Positions 50,647 through 63,893 of a DNA stretch of 64,000 nucleotides are shown here, piece by piece (the first letter of the stretch is position 1; each line of letters starts with the position of its first letter). Below the pieces are notes generated by a model. The model was not told the DNA's origin. It did not search any database and saw only the letters and a list, made by a program, of their open reading frames with translations. The translations under genes were made by a program, and so were the position numbers. Source of the DNA: Catellatospora citrea (lineage in GTDB: Bacteria > Actinomycetota > Actinomycetes > Mycobacteriales > Micromonosporaceae); the NCBI RefSeq assembly GCF_003610235.1, contig NZ_RAPR01000001.1, positions 6,820,001-6,884,000 of the forward strand, written 5' to 3'.

Positions 50647-51726
50647 CTATACCGCGGTTGTCGCCGCGGTCGGGACTTCGGTGCCGGCCGCGGCGCGCCG
50701 GGCTGTGCGGACGACGTCGGCGCCGACGGTCCGCCACAGGGCGGCGGGGTCGCCGTATCGGGTCGATTCGGCCGCGGCCAGCCGGAAGTACCGGTGCAGG
50801 CCGAGTTCTGCCGTCATGGCGCGCACTCCGCAGCTCTGCATGCTCAGCCGCACCACGTCGCGTGCTGTTTCCGCGGCCATCGCCAGCGCCATGATCGGCT
50901 CCGTGCCGACCGTGTCCGGCTCGTTGTCGACCATCCAGGCTGCCCGGTACACCGCCGCCCTGGTCGCGCGCAACGCCACCATGGCCCGTGCCAGGGGGAA
51001 CGAGACTGCCGGCAGGTCACGTAGCCGGGTGTCGAACTGCCGCCGCCAGCCGGTGTATTCCACCGCGATCCGGTGCGCGCCGTCGGCGATGCCGAGCAGG
51101 TAGGCGGCCTGCCGCAGCCGGGCTCGGGCCAGCGGGCCCGCGAGCGCGTGATCGAGCTCGCCGACGACGTCGCCGGGCGTGACGGGCGTGGCTTCGAACC
51201 GGACGACCGGCGGCCAGCACCCGGCCTGCACGTTTACCCCGGCGGCGTCCCGCGGCACCGCGACCAGGACCGGCCCTGCCGAACCCGTCGTGACCGGCAC
51301 CAGCAGCAGCGCGGGGTCGGGATCGTCGAGGGTGACCGTGCCGTGCAGTTCCCAGCCGTCGGTGCCCGGTGTCGCGGTGACGCCGCGTCCGGTCGGCAGA
51401 GTCTCCAGTCCGGCCAGTGCCACGCCGCCTGCCGGGCACCCGACATCGGCCGCCATCGCATCACCCCGGTAGGAGTTTCCGCACGCCGCGCGGCCCAGTT
51501 CCGCACTGACGAGCACCCCGGCGCTCAGGCCGAGATCGAGTCCGCCGACGAAGGCGGGTCGTTCGAAGTCGGCGACGCCCAGTTCGTCGAGCACGGTCCG
51601 GGTGGGTCCGCAGCCTCCGTCGGCCACCGGCGCGCCGTGCACGCCCGGCAGCACGGGGACCGCGGCCAGCGCCGTACGCAACGCCTTGCGGACCTGGATG
51701 AACAGCGGATCGGGGGTGAGGTCCAT
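50647..51726 (-). CDS. Acyl-CoA-dehydrogenase-like protein, degenerate partner subunit
   Basis: A 359-residue protein with the helical C-terminal domain of acyl-CoA dehydrogenases (LARAMVALRATRAAVYRAAWMVDN, MQSCGVRAMTAELGLHRYFRLAAAES). It lacks the flavin motif (TEPxAGSD) that its neighbour has. It starts one base after the stop of the full-length dehydrogenase, with AGGAG inside the end of that gene. Such unequal pairs form heteromeric dehydrogenases in actinobacteria, one chain giving most of the FAD site. It is the last gene of the operon and converges with the response regulator. Confidence 0.84.
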   Translation of the reverse strand: MDLTPDPLFIQVRKALRTALAAVPVLPGVHGAPVADGGCGPTRTVLDELGVADFERPAFVGGLDLGLSAGVLVSAELGRAACGNSYRGDAMAADVGCPAGGVALAGLETLPTGRGVTATPGTDGWELHGTVTLDDPDPALLLVPVTTGSAGPVLVAVPRDAAGVNVQAGCWPPVVRFEATPVTPGDVVGELDHALAGPLARARLRQAAYLLGIADGAHRIAVEYTGWRRQFDTRLRDLPAVSFPLARAMVALRATRAAVYRAAWMVDNEPDTVGTEPIMALAMAAETARDVVRLSMQSCGVRAMTAELGLHRYFRLAAAESTRYGDPAALWRTVGADVVRTARRAAAGTEVPTAATTAV

Positions 51727-51727
51727 G

Positions 51728-52882
51728 TCAGTTCTCCTGGTGGGCAAGGGAGTCGAACGCGGCGGCCATGATCTGCAGCATCACCTCGGAGGTGCCTGCC
51801 GACAGCGTCAGTCCGGGCGCCTCCCGGTAGGCGGAGTTCAGGATCCGGGCCGGCCCGGTGCGGTCGGCCCGCTGCTCGGGACTGGGGATGTCGACCGCCC
51901 ACGCCGCGATGCTCTGGGCGAGTTCGCTGCTGTGGTACTTGGCGACGGCGGCCGCGACCGGATCGACGCGGTCGGCCTGGATTCCGGTGAGCACTTCCCA
52001 GGCCAGGGCGTGGTCGGCGGCGAGCGCGCCTTTCCAGCGGCCGATCTGTTCGACGTGGTCGACGTGCGGGGAGTCGGGGTCCCGGTCGATCAGGGAGTCC
52101 AGCGCGGCCTGCAGCCAGTGTTCGGCTTTGAGGAAGTAGTCCAGGCCGGTGCGTTCGATGGTCAGTGCCTCGTTGAGCAGCGGCCAGCCCTCGTCGCGGG
52201 CTCCGATCAGGTTCTCGCCCGGCACGTGGACCGCGTCGAGCTGGATCTGGTGGAAGTGCTCGTCGCCGATGCCGGGTATCACCGACACCGTCACGCCGGG
52301 GGCGTGCAGGTCGATCAGGAACAGGCTGATGCCCTGGTACTTGCCGGCGTCGGGGGAGGTGCGGGCCGCGCACAGTCCGAGGTCGACGAACCGGGTCTTG
52401 AGGCTGAACACCTTGGTGCCGGTGATCCGGTAGCCGTCGCCGTCGGGTGCTGCGACGGTCCGCAGCGCGCCGAGATCCGATCCGGCGTCCGGTTCGGTGT
52501 ACAGCACCGACGCGAAGCTCTCGCCGCGGGCCAGCGCCGGCAGGTGCCTGCGTTTCTGCTCCGCGTCGCCGGCCATCAGCAGGAACTGCCCGACGATCTG
52601 GATGGTGTTGACGTGCAGGGTATCGGGCACTCCCGCCCGCACCAGTTCCTCGGCGACGATCGCGGCATCGGTGAGCGGGCGCCCCTGCCCGCCGTACTCG
52701 ACCGGCCAGTGCACGGCGAGCAGTCCCCGCTCGCCGAGCAGGCGGTAGAGCGGGCGGGCGTCCGGCTCGACACCGTCCGCGCCGGTGGCCTGCGCGGCCG
52801 CGTTACGCACCTGCGCGGAGCGCAGCGTCTTTCGCACGTCCGCCCGGAAGCGCTGTTGATCCTCGGTGAATCCGAACCGCAT
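51728..52882 (-). CDS. Acyl-CoA dehydrogenase family flavoenzyme
   Basis: A 384-residue enzyme with all main family blocks: MRFGFTEDQQRFRADVRKTL, GERGLLAVHWPVEYGGQG, ASVLYTEPDAGSDLGAL (FAD), YRITGTKVFSLKTRF, and the C-terminal TLSAGTSEVMLQIMA. The residue usually Glu in YEGTSE is Ala here. AGGAGACCTCC precedes the ATG at 52882, ten bases after the NRPS stop. With the 50647 protein it probably introduces a double bond in an acyl or amino-acyl intermediate, such as the dehydroamino acid found in azinomycin-like compounds (inference). Confidence 0.92.
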   Translation of the reverse strand: MRFGFTEDQQRFRADVRKTLRSAQVRNAAAQATGADGVEPDARPLYRLLGERGLLAVHWPVEYGGQGRPLTDAAIVAEELVRAGVPDTLHVNTIQIVGQFLLMAGDAEQKRRHLPALARGESFASVLYTEPDAGSDLGALRTVAAPDGDGYRITGTKVFSLKTRFVDLGLCAARTSPDAGKYQGISLFLIDLHAPGVTVSVIPGIGDEHFHQIQLDAVHVPGENLIGARDEGWPLLNEALTIERTGLDYFLKAEHWLQAALDSLIDRDPDSPHVDHVEQIGRWKGALAADHALAWEVLTGIQADRVDPVAAAVAKYHSSELAQSIAAWAVDIPSPEQRADRTGPARILNSAYREAPGLTLSAGTSEVMLQIMAAAFDSLAHQEN

Positions 52883-52892
52883 GGAGGTCTCC

Positions 52893-56992
<4,100 letters not shown>

Positions 56993-56996
<4 letters not shown>

Positions 56997-58096
56997 CTGC
57001 CGGCTCCCTTCGGGTGGCCCGAGTGGACGGGCAGGTGTGCCAGCTCTGAGATGGCGATCGTCAGCACGTCGATGCCGCGCTTGTAGTCCGACAGCATGAT
57101 GTGCTCGTCGTCGGAGTGATCGAGGCTGCTGTCACCGGGCCCGTAGGTGGCCATCGGGATGTCCCAGACCTCGGCGAGGGTGTTCATGTCCGAGGTGGCC
57201 GTCTTCACCACCAGGCGAGGCTGCGCGTGCAGCCGCCGGATGCCCGACGCCACCGCGCGCACCACCGGGTCGGCGCGGCCGACCCGGCAGGCCGCCACCG
57301 AGTTCAGCACCTCGAGACGGCCGGACGGCAGCCGCTCGCGCAGCGCACGTACCAGGGCCTCGACGTCGAATCCCGGTGGGATGCGCACGCTCAGCTCCAC
57401 CGTGGCCGTGGTCAGATCGGCGTTGAGCTGGCAGAGAGTGGCACCCGGCTGGTCGAACACGCCATGGCCGGCGTCCGGTCCGAGCAGGTCGACCAGCGCG
57501 GTCCAGCAGGCGACGGCCAGTTCGGACGCCTTCGGTTCCGGGTTGCTCGGATGCGTGGCCGGGCATCTGACGGTGTAGCGCAGGTCGAGCTTGCCCTTGT
57601 AGCCGAGCACGACGCTCGACCATCCGCTCGGTTCGCCGATGATCAGCGCATCCGGGCGCTCATGGTTGGCCCGGATCGCCATCGCGCCCCGGGAGCGGGG
57701 AGTCTCCTCCTCGACGACACCGATCACCACGAGCCTGCCGCGGAAGTCGACCGCACCGGCCGCGGCGCAGATCATCGCCGCGAGCGGTCCCTTCGCGTCC
57801 ACCGCGCCGCGGCCGTAGAGCCGGCCGTCGATGGGGCGGACCGGGAGCACACCCGAGACGGTGTCCATGTGGCCCAGCAGCATCACCGTCGGGCCGTCAC
57901 CGCGTTCGATCACACCGATGACGTTGCCGACCTCGTCGATGTGCGCCTGGAAACCCAGGTCCGTCATCGCGTCGACCAGATAGTCGGCCAGGTCGCCTTC
58001 GTGGTAGGAGGCGGAGGGGATCTCCAGCATGTTGCGCAGCAGCCCGACGGCGTACGTCTCGGTGACGCTGCCGGAGGAGGTGAACCGCCAGTTCAT
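56993..58096 (-). CDS. lysK: LysK-type M20 peptidase releasing a carrier-bound amino acid
   Basis: A 367-residue M20 metallopeptidase of the [LysW]-lysine/ornithine hydrolase group. Metal ligands: His and Asp in [10 protein letters not shown], bridging Asp in [14 protein letters not shown], Glu pair in [13 protein letters not shown], and the terminal His region [30 protein letters not shown] and ATSDMNTL are typical of LysK. It cleaves the isopeptide bond between the C-terminal Glu of the carrier protein and the amino group of the finished side chain. The start at 58096 overlaps the LysX stop (ATGA). Confidence 0.92.
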
Positions 58097-58971
58097 CGCC
58101 GTGCCCGTTCCGTGAGAAAGTCGACGATGTGGTCCGCGACGTCCACTTTCGCGGCGAGCGCGGCTTGGAACCCGGTGAACTCGACCCGGTGGTTGACCTC
58201 CAGCACCAGCAGCCGGCCGTCGCGGTCCTCGATCAGGTCGACACCGGCGATGTCCGCGCCGACGGCGGCGGCCGCGTCGACCGCATACTTGTTGATCTCC
58301 GGGGTCACCTCGCACGGGCGGGTCTGCCCGCCGAGCGCCACATTGGTGCGCACGGCCTCACCGGTCCGGTAGACGGCGCCCAGCACCTGCCCACCGACGA
58401 CGATGACCCGGATGTCGCGGTCGGGTTTGTCGATCAGCTCCTGCACGTACCCGACGTGCGACTGCGGGCTGGGCAACGCCGCGACGTACTCCAGGACGCC
58501 CTGCGCGGCGGTGCGATCGGGCAGGTGCGCCACCAGCCGACCCCAGGAACCGACCAGCGGCTTGATCACCGCCGGGTAGCCGATGGAGTCCAGCGCGTCC
58601 AGCGTGGCCTGCGGCGTGAGGCCCAGCGCGGTGCGCGGGGTCGGGATCCCGGCCGCTTCCAGGGCCAGCGTGGTGAGCCACTTGTCGCCGCACACCTCGG
58701 TGGCCTCGGCGCTGTTGAGCACCTCGACCCTCGCCGCGGCCAGGCAGCGGGCCGCGTACGCCGCCCGGACCTGGCCGATCTCCCGGTTCAGGGCGAGATC
58801 CCAGGGCAGGTCACGCTGCCCGGCCGGGAACCACTGCCGGCGGGTGTCGACGTGTTCGAAGGCGACACCACGTCGGTCGAAGGCGTCGAACAGTCGCTTC
58901 TCATCTGCGCCGACCCTGCTGGCGAGCACCGCAATCCTGCCCTCGCCTGGCCGCTGTGGTGTCGCTGACAC
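58093..58971 (-). CDS. lysX: LysX/ArgX-type ATP-grasp ligase for an amino-group carrier protein
   Basis: A 292-residue ATP-grasp enzyme. VEVLNSAEATEVCGDKWLTT, LEAAGIPTPRT, YPAVIKPLVGSWGR, DIRVIVVGGQVLGAVYR and the metal/substrate site LVLEVNHRVEFTGFQ are the LysX signature. It should attach glutamate, or a similar amino acid, through its alpha-amino group to the C-terminal Glu of a LysW-like carrier. No LysW gene is visible in the window. GTG at 58971 follows CGGAGTTCGC. It is the first gene of the minus-strand operon and diverges from the sulfotransferase. Confidence 0.93.
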   Translation of the reverse strand: MSATPQRPGEGRIAVLASRVGADEKRLFDAFDRRGVAFEHVDTRRQWFPAGQRDLPWDLALNREIGQVRAAYAARCLAAARVEVLNSAEATEVCGDKWLTTLALEAAGIPTPRTALGLTPQATLDALDSIGYPAVIKPLVGSWGRLVAHLPDRTAAQGVLEYVAALPSPQSHVGYVQELIDKPDRDIRVIVVGGQVLGAVYRTGEAVRTNVALGGQTRPCEVTPEINKYAVDAAAAVGADIAGVDLIEDRDGRLLVLEVNHRVEFTGFQAALAAKVDVADHIVDFLTERARR

Positions 58972-59222
58972 GCGAACTCCGTTCTATAGCCACTGACTGA
59001 CCGGCGGCATCACCGCTGTCATGCGTAGGAGGCGAAACTACGACGCCGGAAGCGGCCTGTGCGTCCTCGGAGAACTCATTCCGGCCGACGCACCGCGTTT
59101 ACTTATCGCCGCTGCGGTCACCAGTTCCGATTACCCCGAGTCGGCGACCGCCGTGCCACCCTGGACGGGATTCGAATAGCTTCCGCAATGGTTCTCCTCA
59201 CGCCGAGGAGAAGGAGGAGATC
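58972..59222. promoter_or_regulatory. Divergent promoter region of the carrier-protein cluster
   Basis: These 251 bases separate the minus-strand lysX operon from the plus-strand sulfotransferase operon. CTATAG-containing sequence at 58983-58990, just upstream of lysX, could be a -10 element for the minus strand. No frame here encodes a LysW-like zinc-ribbon protein. I see no clear operator. Confidence 0.4.
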
Positions 59223-59954
59223 GTGGGAAACTCGCTGGAGCAGATACCGGTCCTCGCGCTCTGGAGCGCGCCCCGTTCGCGGTCCACCGCGTTCGCGCGG
59301 ATGATGGCCGAACGAGGCGACCGCACCGTCGTGCACGAGCCGTTCTCCCTGGTCGTCGACTTCGGCGAGGTGAAGGTCGGCGACCGGGTCGCGCGCAGCG
59401 AGTCCGACGTGCTCGCGGCACTGCGCGCCACCGCGGCGGACAAGCCGGTGTTCTTCAAGGACACCACGGACTTCCACTACCCGGCGCTGCTGGCCGACGA
59501 GGGTTTCCTCGCGGCCGCGACACACACGTTCATCATTCGCCACCCGGCCGAGGCCATCGCCTCGCACCACAAGCTCAACCCGAACCTGGGCCGCGACGAG
59601 ATCGGCTTCGCCTGGCTGTACGAGATATTCGCGGCCGTGCAGGCCGCGACCGGTACCACGCCAGTCGTGATCGACTCCGACGACCTGCTGGACCGGCCGG
59701 CCGAGACCGTGCGGGCGTACTGCTCCGCGGTCGGCATCCCGTTCCTGTCGGACGCGCTGAGCTGGGAGCCGGGCATGCGGCCGGAATGGCAGACGACCAG
59801 CAGGTGGCACGCGTCCACCAGCCAGACCGCCGGCTTCCGGCGCAACAGCGGCGACGGAGCCGAAGCGGTGGCGGCAGACCCGGTGCTGCGGGCCTACTGC
59901 GACTACCACCTGCCCTACTACGAGAAGCTGCGCGCCGCCGCGATCCGGCCGTGA
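59223..59954 (+). CDS. PAPS-dependent sulfotransferase family protein
   Basis: A 243-residue enzyme. The 5'-phosphosulfate loop is LWSAPRSRSTAFARMM (about 13-28) and the 3'-phosphate helix is FIIRHPAEAIASHH (about 101-114); FFKDTTDFHYPAL and SDDLLDRPAETVRAYCSAVGIPF are further family blocks. GTG at 59223 follows GAAGGAGGAGATC. In the vazabitide/azinomycin pathways a sulfated hydroxyl is later displaced to form aziridine; a sulfotransferase at the head of this operon, with transketolase and aminotransferase behind it, fits that scheme. Confidence 0.9.
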   Translation: MGNSLEQIPVLALWSAPRSRSTAFARMMAERGDRTVVHEPFSLVVDFGEVKVGDRVARSESDVLAALRATAADKPVFFKDTTDFHYPALLADEGFLAAATHTFIIRHPAEAIASHHKLNPNLGRDEIGFAWLYEIFAAVQAATGTTPVVIDSDDLLDRPAETVRAYCSAVGIPFLSDALSWEPGMRPEWQTTSRWHASTSQTAGFRRNSGDGAEAVAADPVLRAYCDYHLPYYEKLRAAAIRP

Positions 59955-60073
59955 GCCGCCGCACCCGCGGTCGGCGACATATGCATGGCCAAGATAAACA
60001 CAGCGCTGACGAAAAGCAGTTTTCGCCGGGCTAAGTTCGAAATGTAGGACGGATTACAGATGAGGTGTTTCAC

Positions 60074-60667
60074 GTGACGGGCATTGCGATGTCCTCCGTC
60101 AAAGCAGGGCTGTGCGATCCGGTCGACATATCTGGCCATCGCAACAACACGGCCATCTCTGCGGCGACCGAGACCAAAGCAGGGGCGTTCAATGTATGGG
60201 GTAACTCGTTCGCGGCTGAATATCTGCCCGCGGGCGGGAGCCTCGTACACGTGGACGGTGTTCCCTTCGAATTCCCCCCGGTCTGCGACGGGCCGGACAA
60301 CATTCGCGCGGCCGGGCAGTTCATCGGCGTCACGCCGGGCCGCTACGACTGGATCCACGTCCTGGCGGCCTCCGAACGCCGCTGCGAGGACACCATCGAG
60401 CTGAGCTTCGCCGACGGTTCGGTCGACGCCGAGCCGCTGCGGATCTCGGACTTCTGGGCGGCGCCGGCGTGGTTCGGCGAGGTCAAGGCGTTCGAGAGCC
60501 TGGTCATGCACTACCCGCACCACATCCAACGCGGCGTTCCCGCGATGATGTGGGCCCAGCGGGTGCCGGTCACCCGGCGTGCCGACCTGACCGGCATCCT
60601 CATGCCCCGCAACGTCGCGTTGCACGTCTTCGCGGTCACCCTCCAGCGTCACGGACAGCTGTCATGA
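60074..60667 (+). CDS. Unknown protein, coupled to the next gene (AziU2/Vzb11-type candidate)
   Basis: A 197-residue protein of beta-rich appearance (GAFNVWGNSFAAEYLPAGGSLVHVDGVPFEFP, GRYDWIHVLAASERRCEDTIELSFADGS). It looks like a jelly-roll or carbohydrate-binding fold without signal peptide. GTG at 60074 was chosen because TGAGGTG is at the right distance; GTG at 60065 is an alternative. Its stop overlaps the start of the next gene (ATGA), suggesting a heteromeric complex. By position between sulfotransferase and aminotransferase it may be the small subunit of an aziridine-forming pair; sequence alone does not prove this. An AT-richer 119-base gap upstream may hold a promoter. Confidence 0.62.
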   Translation: MTGIAMSSVKAGLCDPVDISGHRNNTAISAATETKAGAFNVWGNSFAAEYLPAGGSLVHVDGVPFEFPPVCDGPDNIRAAGQFIGVTPGRYDWIHVLAASERRCEDTIELSFADGSVDAEPLRISDFWAAPAWFGEVKAFESLVMHYPHHIQRGVPAMMWAQRVPVTRRADLTGILMPRNVALHVFAVTLQRHGQLS

Positions 60668-61716
60668 CCGCCGGCGTCACCGCACGGACCTACATGATCG
60701 TGGGCCCGGAGCCCGAGTGGTGGTATCGCGACCTCGTCAGCTGCCTGCAGGCCACGTTCGGCACGGTGCTGGCCCGGGCGGGCGTCGATCCGCTGTCCGT
60801 GCTCGGGGCCGGCTGGCGGTTCCTGCACCTGCCCGGCGACGTCAGGTCCGAAGAGTTCTACTACCCGTGCCCTGCCGACGAGTCCGGCCAGCTCGACCTC
60901 GGCTCCGCCCTGGCGCCGCACCACCAGCTGCGCTCGCGCTGGTGGCAGCCCGCCGACGAGAACGACGTCTGGCGCGAGGTCCGCGAGACACTGGCCGACG
61001 ACCGGCTGGTCATCGCCGCCGTCGACAACTTCCACCTGCCGTTCCGGCCCGCGTACGGCGACGTGCATGCCGCACATCTCGTCGTGGTCTACGGACTGGA
61101 CGAGACCCGCGGGGTGGTCTACGTCTCCGACGCGATGCCACCGGCGTTCCGCGGAGCCGTCCCGATCGAGGAGTTCCTGCGCAGCTGGGGCTCGGCGAAC
61201 CCCAGCGACGTCCAGGACGCGTTCTTCAGCGACTCGCAGATCGGCAGACGCTGCCTCGACGTCCGCCTGGACGCCCCGCCCGCACCGCTGACCCCCGAAC
61301 TGCTCGGCAGCTATCTGCGCACCGACGTCGAGACCTTCACCACGGCGAGCGCCACCCGCACCGGACTGGCCGGATTCGACGCGTTCGCCACGGAACTCGT
61401 GGACCGCTGCCGGGCCGGCGACGCCGACGCGCTGCGCGAGCTGTACCCGTTCGGCTGGGGCATGCAGGCGCAGGCCTCACTGCACGGTGAGCTGCTGCGC
61501 AGGTGCGGCCGGCAGTGGAACGATCCGGCACTGGCCGGAGCCGGGCGGGCGGTGGAGGCCGTCGCGCACGCGTGGACCGGACTGCGGTTCACCGGCGCCC
61601 ACGGCCTCGACGACCCCCGCGCCGCGGCAGCCGACATCGCGCACCACGCCACGGTGCTGCGCGGCAAGTACGCGCGCGCTGTCGACGCCGTCGGCACGAC
61701 AGCAGCGCGCCTGTGA
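60664..61716 (+). CDS. BtrH_N-like cysteine protein (AziU3/Vzb10-type candidate)
   Basis: A 350-residue protein. The N-terminal 190 residues resemble the BtrH_N papain-like domain: a Cys in DLVSCLQATFGTVL, then RLVIAAVDNFHLPFRPAYGDVHAAHLVVVYGLDETRGVVYVSDAMPPAF. The C-terminal half is helical (LHGELLRRCGRQWNDPALAGAG). BtrH moves an amino-acyl group from a carrier protein in butirosin synthesis. The alternative is the large subunit of the aziridine-forming enzyme known from vazabitide and azinomycin, which acts on a carrier-bound, sulfated diamino acid. The ATGA overlap with the preceding gene favours a two-subunit enzyme. Confidence 0.7.
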   Translation: MTAGVTARTYMIVGPEPEWWYRDLVSCLQATFGTVLARAGVDPLSVLGAGWRFLHLPGDVRSEEFYYPCPADESGQLDLGSALAPHHQLRSRWWQPADENDVWREVRETLADDRLVIAAVDNFHLPFRPAYGDVHAAHLVVVYGLDETRGVVYVSDAMPPAFRGAVPIEEFLRSWGSANPSDVQDAFFSDSQIGRRCLDVRLDAPPAPLTPELLGSYLRTDVETFTTASATRTGLAGFDAFATELVDRCRAGDADALRELYPFGWGMQAQASLHGELLRRCGRQWNDPALAGAGRAVEAVAHAWTGLRFTGAHGLDDPRAAAADIAHHATVLRGKYARAVDAVGTTAARL

Positions 61717-61758
61717 CCCTCGCCGTACGACCACCGTGAACCTGTGAAAGGGAGACTG

Positions 61759-63054
61759 ATGAGCAAGCTGGCAGCATTCGGCGGTACGGCGGTCGTGCCG
61801 AGGGAGATGCGCCGTGTGGAGTGGCCCCGCGTCGAGGACGACGACCGCAAGGCCGTCATGGACGCGCTCGACGGCGCGCTGGTGTCCGACACGGACGGGG
61901 TGAACCCCGTGGCCGTGCTGGAGAACAGCTGGGCCGACCACTTCGGCTTCGGACACTGCGTCGCGGTGTCCAACGGCACCGCGGCCCTGTCCCTGGCGTT
62001 GGCGGCCCTCGGCGTCGGACCGGGCGACGAGGTGATCGTGCCCGCGCTCAGCTTCATCGCCACCGGGCTCGCCCCGGTGCACCAGATGGCCGTACCCGTG
62101 TTCGCCGACATCGACCCGGTCACCTTCAACATCGACCCCGATGACATCGAGCGCCGCATCACCGACAAGACCGCGGCGATCATCCCCGTGCACCTGCACG
62201 GGGCCCCCGCCGACATGGACCGGATCACCGCGATCGCGGCCCGGCACGGCATCCCGGTCATCGAGGACGCGGCACAGGCCCCCGGGGCGACCCACCGCGG
62301 CCGGCCGGTCGGCGGCATCGGCACCGCGGGCGCTTTCAGCCTCCAGGTCAGCAAGAACATCCCCACCTGCGGCGAAGGCGGCCTGCTGGTGACCGGCGAC
62401 GCCGAGCTCGCTGCGGCCATGCGCCGCGGCAGGCAGTTCGGCGAGGTCATCGAGAGCGGCCGTGACCGCGACTACATCTCCTACGGCCTGGGCTGGAACC
62501 ACAAGATGAACGGCCTGCAGGCCGCATTCACCACCGCGCAGCTCGCCCGCTTCGACGAGTACGAGCGCGCACGCCAGCACAACGTCACCACGTTCCTCGC
62601 CCGGCTGGCGAAACTGCCCGGCCTGCAGGTGCCGACCGCGCTGCCGGACACCACCCACGTCTGGCACATCCTGCGGTTCCGGTTCGATCCCGCCGCGTTC
62701 GGCCTGGACGGCGTGCGCCCCGAAGCCCTGCGCTCGACGCTGCGACGGCTGCTGCGCGCCGAAGGCGTGCCGATGTCGCAGTACCAGCTCATGCCGCTGC
62801 CCGACCAGAAGGTGTTCGTCGACCGTCTCGGCTTCGGCTCGGGCTACCCCTGGTCGGTGACCGGTGCGCCCGCAACGGTCGCCGGCGAGGGCTACCCGGT
62901 GACCCGGGCGGTCATCGCCGACTCCCTGACCATCCAGAAGCGCCACCTGAACCCGGGGGCGGGCGAGCTGCTCGACCTGTACGCCGACGCCTTCGAAAAG
63001 GTCTGGGCCAACAGCGACATGGTCGCGACGCTGGCGAAGGCGGCGTCGTCATGA
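61759..63054 (+). CDS. DegT/DnrJ/EryC1/StrS-family PLP aminotransferase
   Basis: A 431-residue enzyme. [35 protein letters not shown] is the PLP-phosphate region, [11 protein letters not shown] contains the Asp that binds the pyridine N, and [17 protein letters not shown] carries the Schiff-base Lys. The N-terminus [21 protein letters not shown] is usual for this family. AAAGGGAGACTG precedes the ATG at 61759. It should aminate a keto group on the carrier-bound chain made by the transketolase encoded directly downstream (ATGA overlap). Confidence 0.94.
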   Translation: MSKLAAFGGTAVVPREMRRVEWPRVEDDDRKAVMDALDGALVSDTDGVNPVAVLENSWADHFGFGHCVAVSNGTAALSLALAALGVGPGDEVIVPALSFIATGLAPVHQMAVPVFADIDPVTFNIDPDDIERRITDKTAAIIPVHLHGAPADMDRITAIAARHGIPVIEDAAQAPGATHRGRPVGGIGTAGAFSLQVSKNIPTCGEGGLLVTGDAELAAAMRRGRQFGEVIESGRDRDYISYGLGWNHKMNGLQAAFTTAQLARFDEYERARQHNVTTFLARLAKLPGLQVPTALPDTTHVWHILRFRFDPAAFGLDGVRPEALRSTLRRLLRAEGVPMSQYQLMPLPDQKVFVDRLGFGSGYPWSVTGAPATVAGEGYPVTRAVIADSLTIQKRHLNPGAGELLDLYADAFEKVWANSDMVATLAKAASS

Positions 63055-63893
63055 CCATCACCCAGGTCCTGGAGTGCGACACCCTGACCGACGTCGCCGC
63101 CCGCATCCGCTCGCACGTCGTCGACATGTGCGCGGGGCCCGAAGGCGGCCACCTGGGCGGTGCGCTGTCCTGCGTCGACGTGCTCACCGCACTGTACTTC
63201 TCGGTGCTCGACGTGGACACGCACTGGCCCGACGACCCCGACCGCGACCGCTTCCTGCTCAGCAAGGGCCATGCCGCCGTCGCCCTCTACGCGACCCTGG
63301 CCGAGCGGGGCTTCTTCCCCGTCGAGGAACTCTCCGGATTCGGGCGGGCCGGCAGCAGGCTGATGGGCCACCCGGTGCGCGCGGTGCCCGGGGTGGAGCT
63401 GCCGACCGGGTCGCTCGGCCACGGTCTGGCGCTGGGCTGCGGGTTCGCGCTGGCCAACCGCTACGCCGGCCGCACCTCCCGCACCTTCGTGCTGCTGGGC
63501 GACGGCGAGCTGCAGGAAGGCTCCGTATGGGAGGCGGCCATCGCGGCCGCGTCGCAGCGCCTGGACCGGCTGGTCGCCGTCGTGGACCGCAACGGACTGC
63601 AGCTGACCGGCCCCACCGACGCCATCGCGCCGATGGAGCCGCTGGCCGAGCGCTGGCGCAGCTTCGGCTGGGCGGTGCGCGAGGTGGACGGGCACGACCC
63701 GGAGCTGCTGGCCGACCTGCTCGACGCCGGTCCGTGGGAGCCGGGCAAGCCCAGCGTGCTGATCGCCCGTACGGTCAAGGGCCAAGGGCTGCCCTTCCTG
63801 GCCGGCCGCGCCTCCAGCCACTATGTGACGCTGTCGCCGCGCAACCACGCGCGGGCGATCAGCGCGTTGCGGGTCGCGGAGGCCCTCGCATGA
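63051..63893 (+). CDS. Transketolase, N-terminal (ThDP-binding) subunit
   Basis: A 280-residue protein equal to the first third of transketolase. [55 protein letters not shown] and the ThDP/metal motif [21 protein letters not shown]...DRNGLQLTG are complete. Split transketolases occur in secondary pathways, including those for diamino-dihydroxyheptanoate, where a two-carbon ketol unit is added to a carrier-bound aldehyde. Starts and ends in ATGA overlaps. Confidence 0.94.
   Translation: MTITQVLECDTLTDVAARIRSHVVDMCAGPEGGHLGGALSCVDVLTALYFSVLDVDTHWPDDPDRDRFLLSKGHAAVALYATLAERGFFPVEELSGFGRAGSRLMGHPVRAVPGVELPTGSLGHGLALGCGFALANRYAGRTSRTFVLLGDGELQEGSVWEAAIAAASQRLDRLVAVVDRNGLQLTGPTDAIAPMEPLAERWRSFGWAVREVDGHDPELLADLLDAGPWEPGKPSVLIARTVKGQGLPFLAGRASSHYVTLSPRNHARAISALRVAEALA

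Noticed and set aside
59059..59304. Short plus-strand frame upstream of the sulfotransferase as the missing carrier protein
   Set aside because: Arg-rich, no zinc-binding Cys pairs and no acidic C-terminus; it overlaps the sulfotransferase in another frame.
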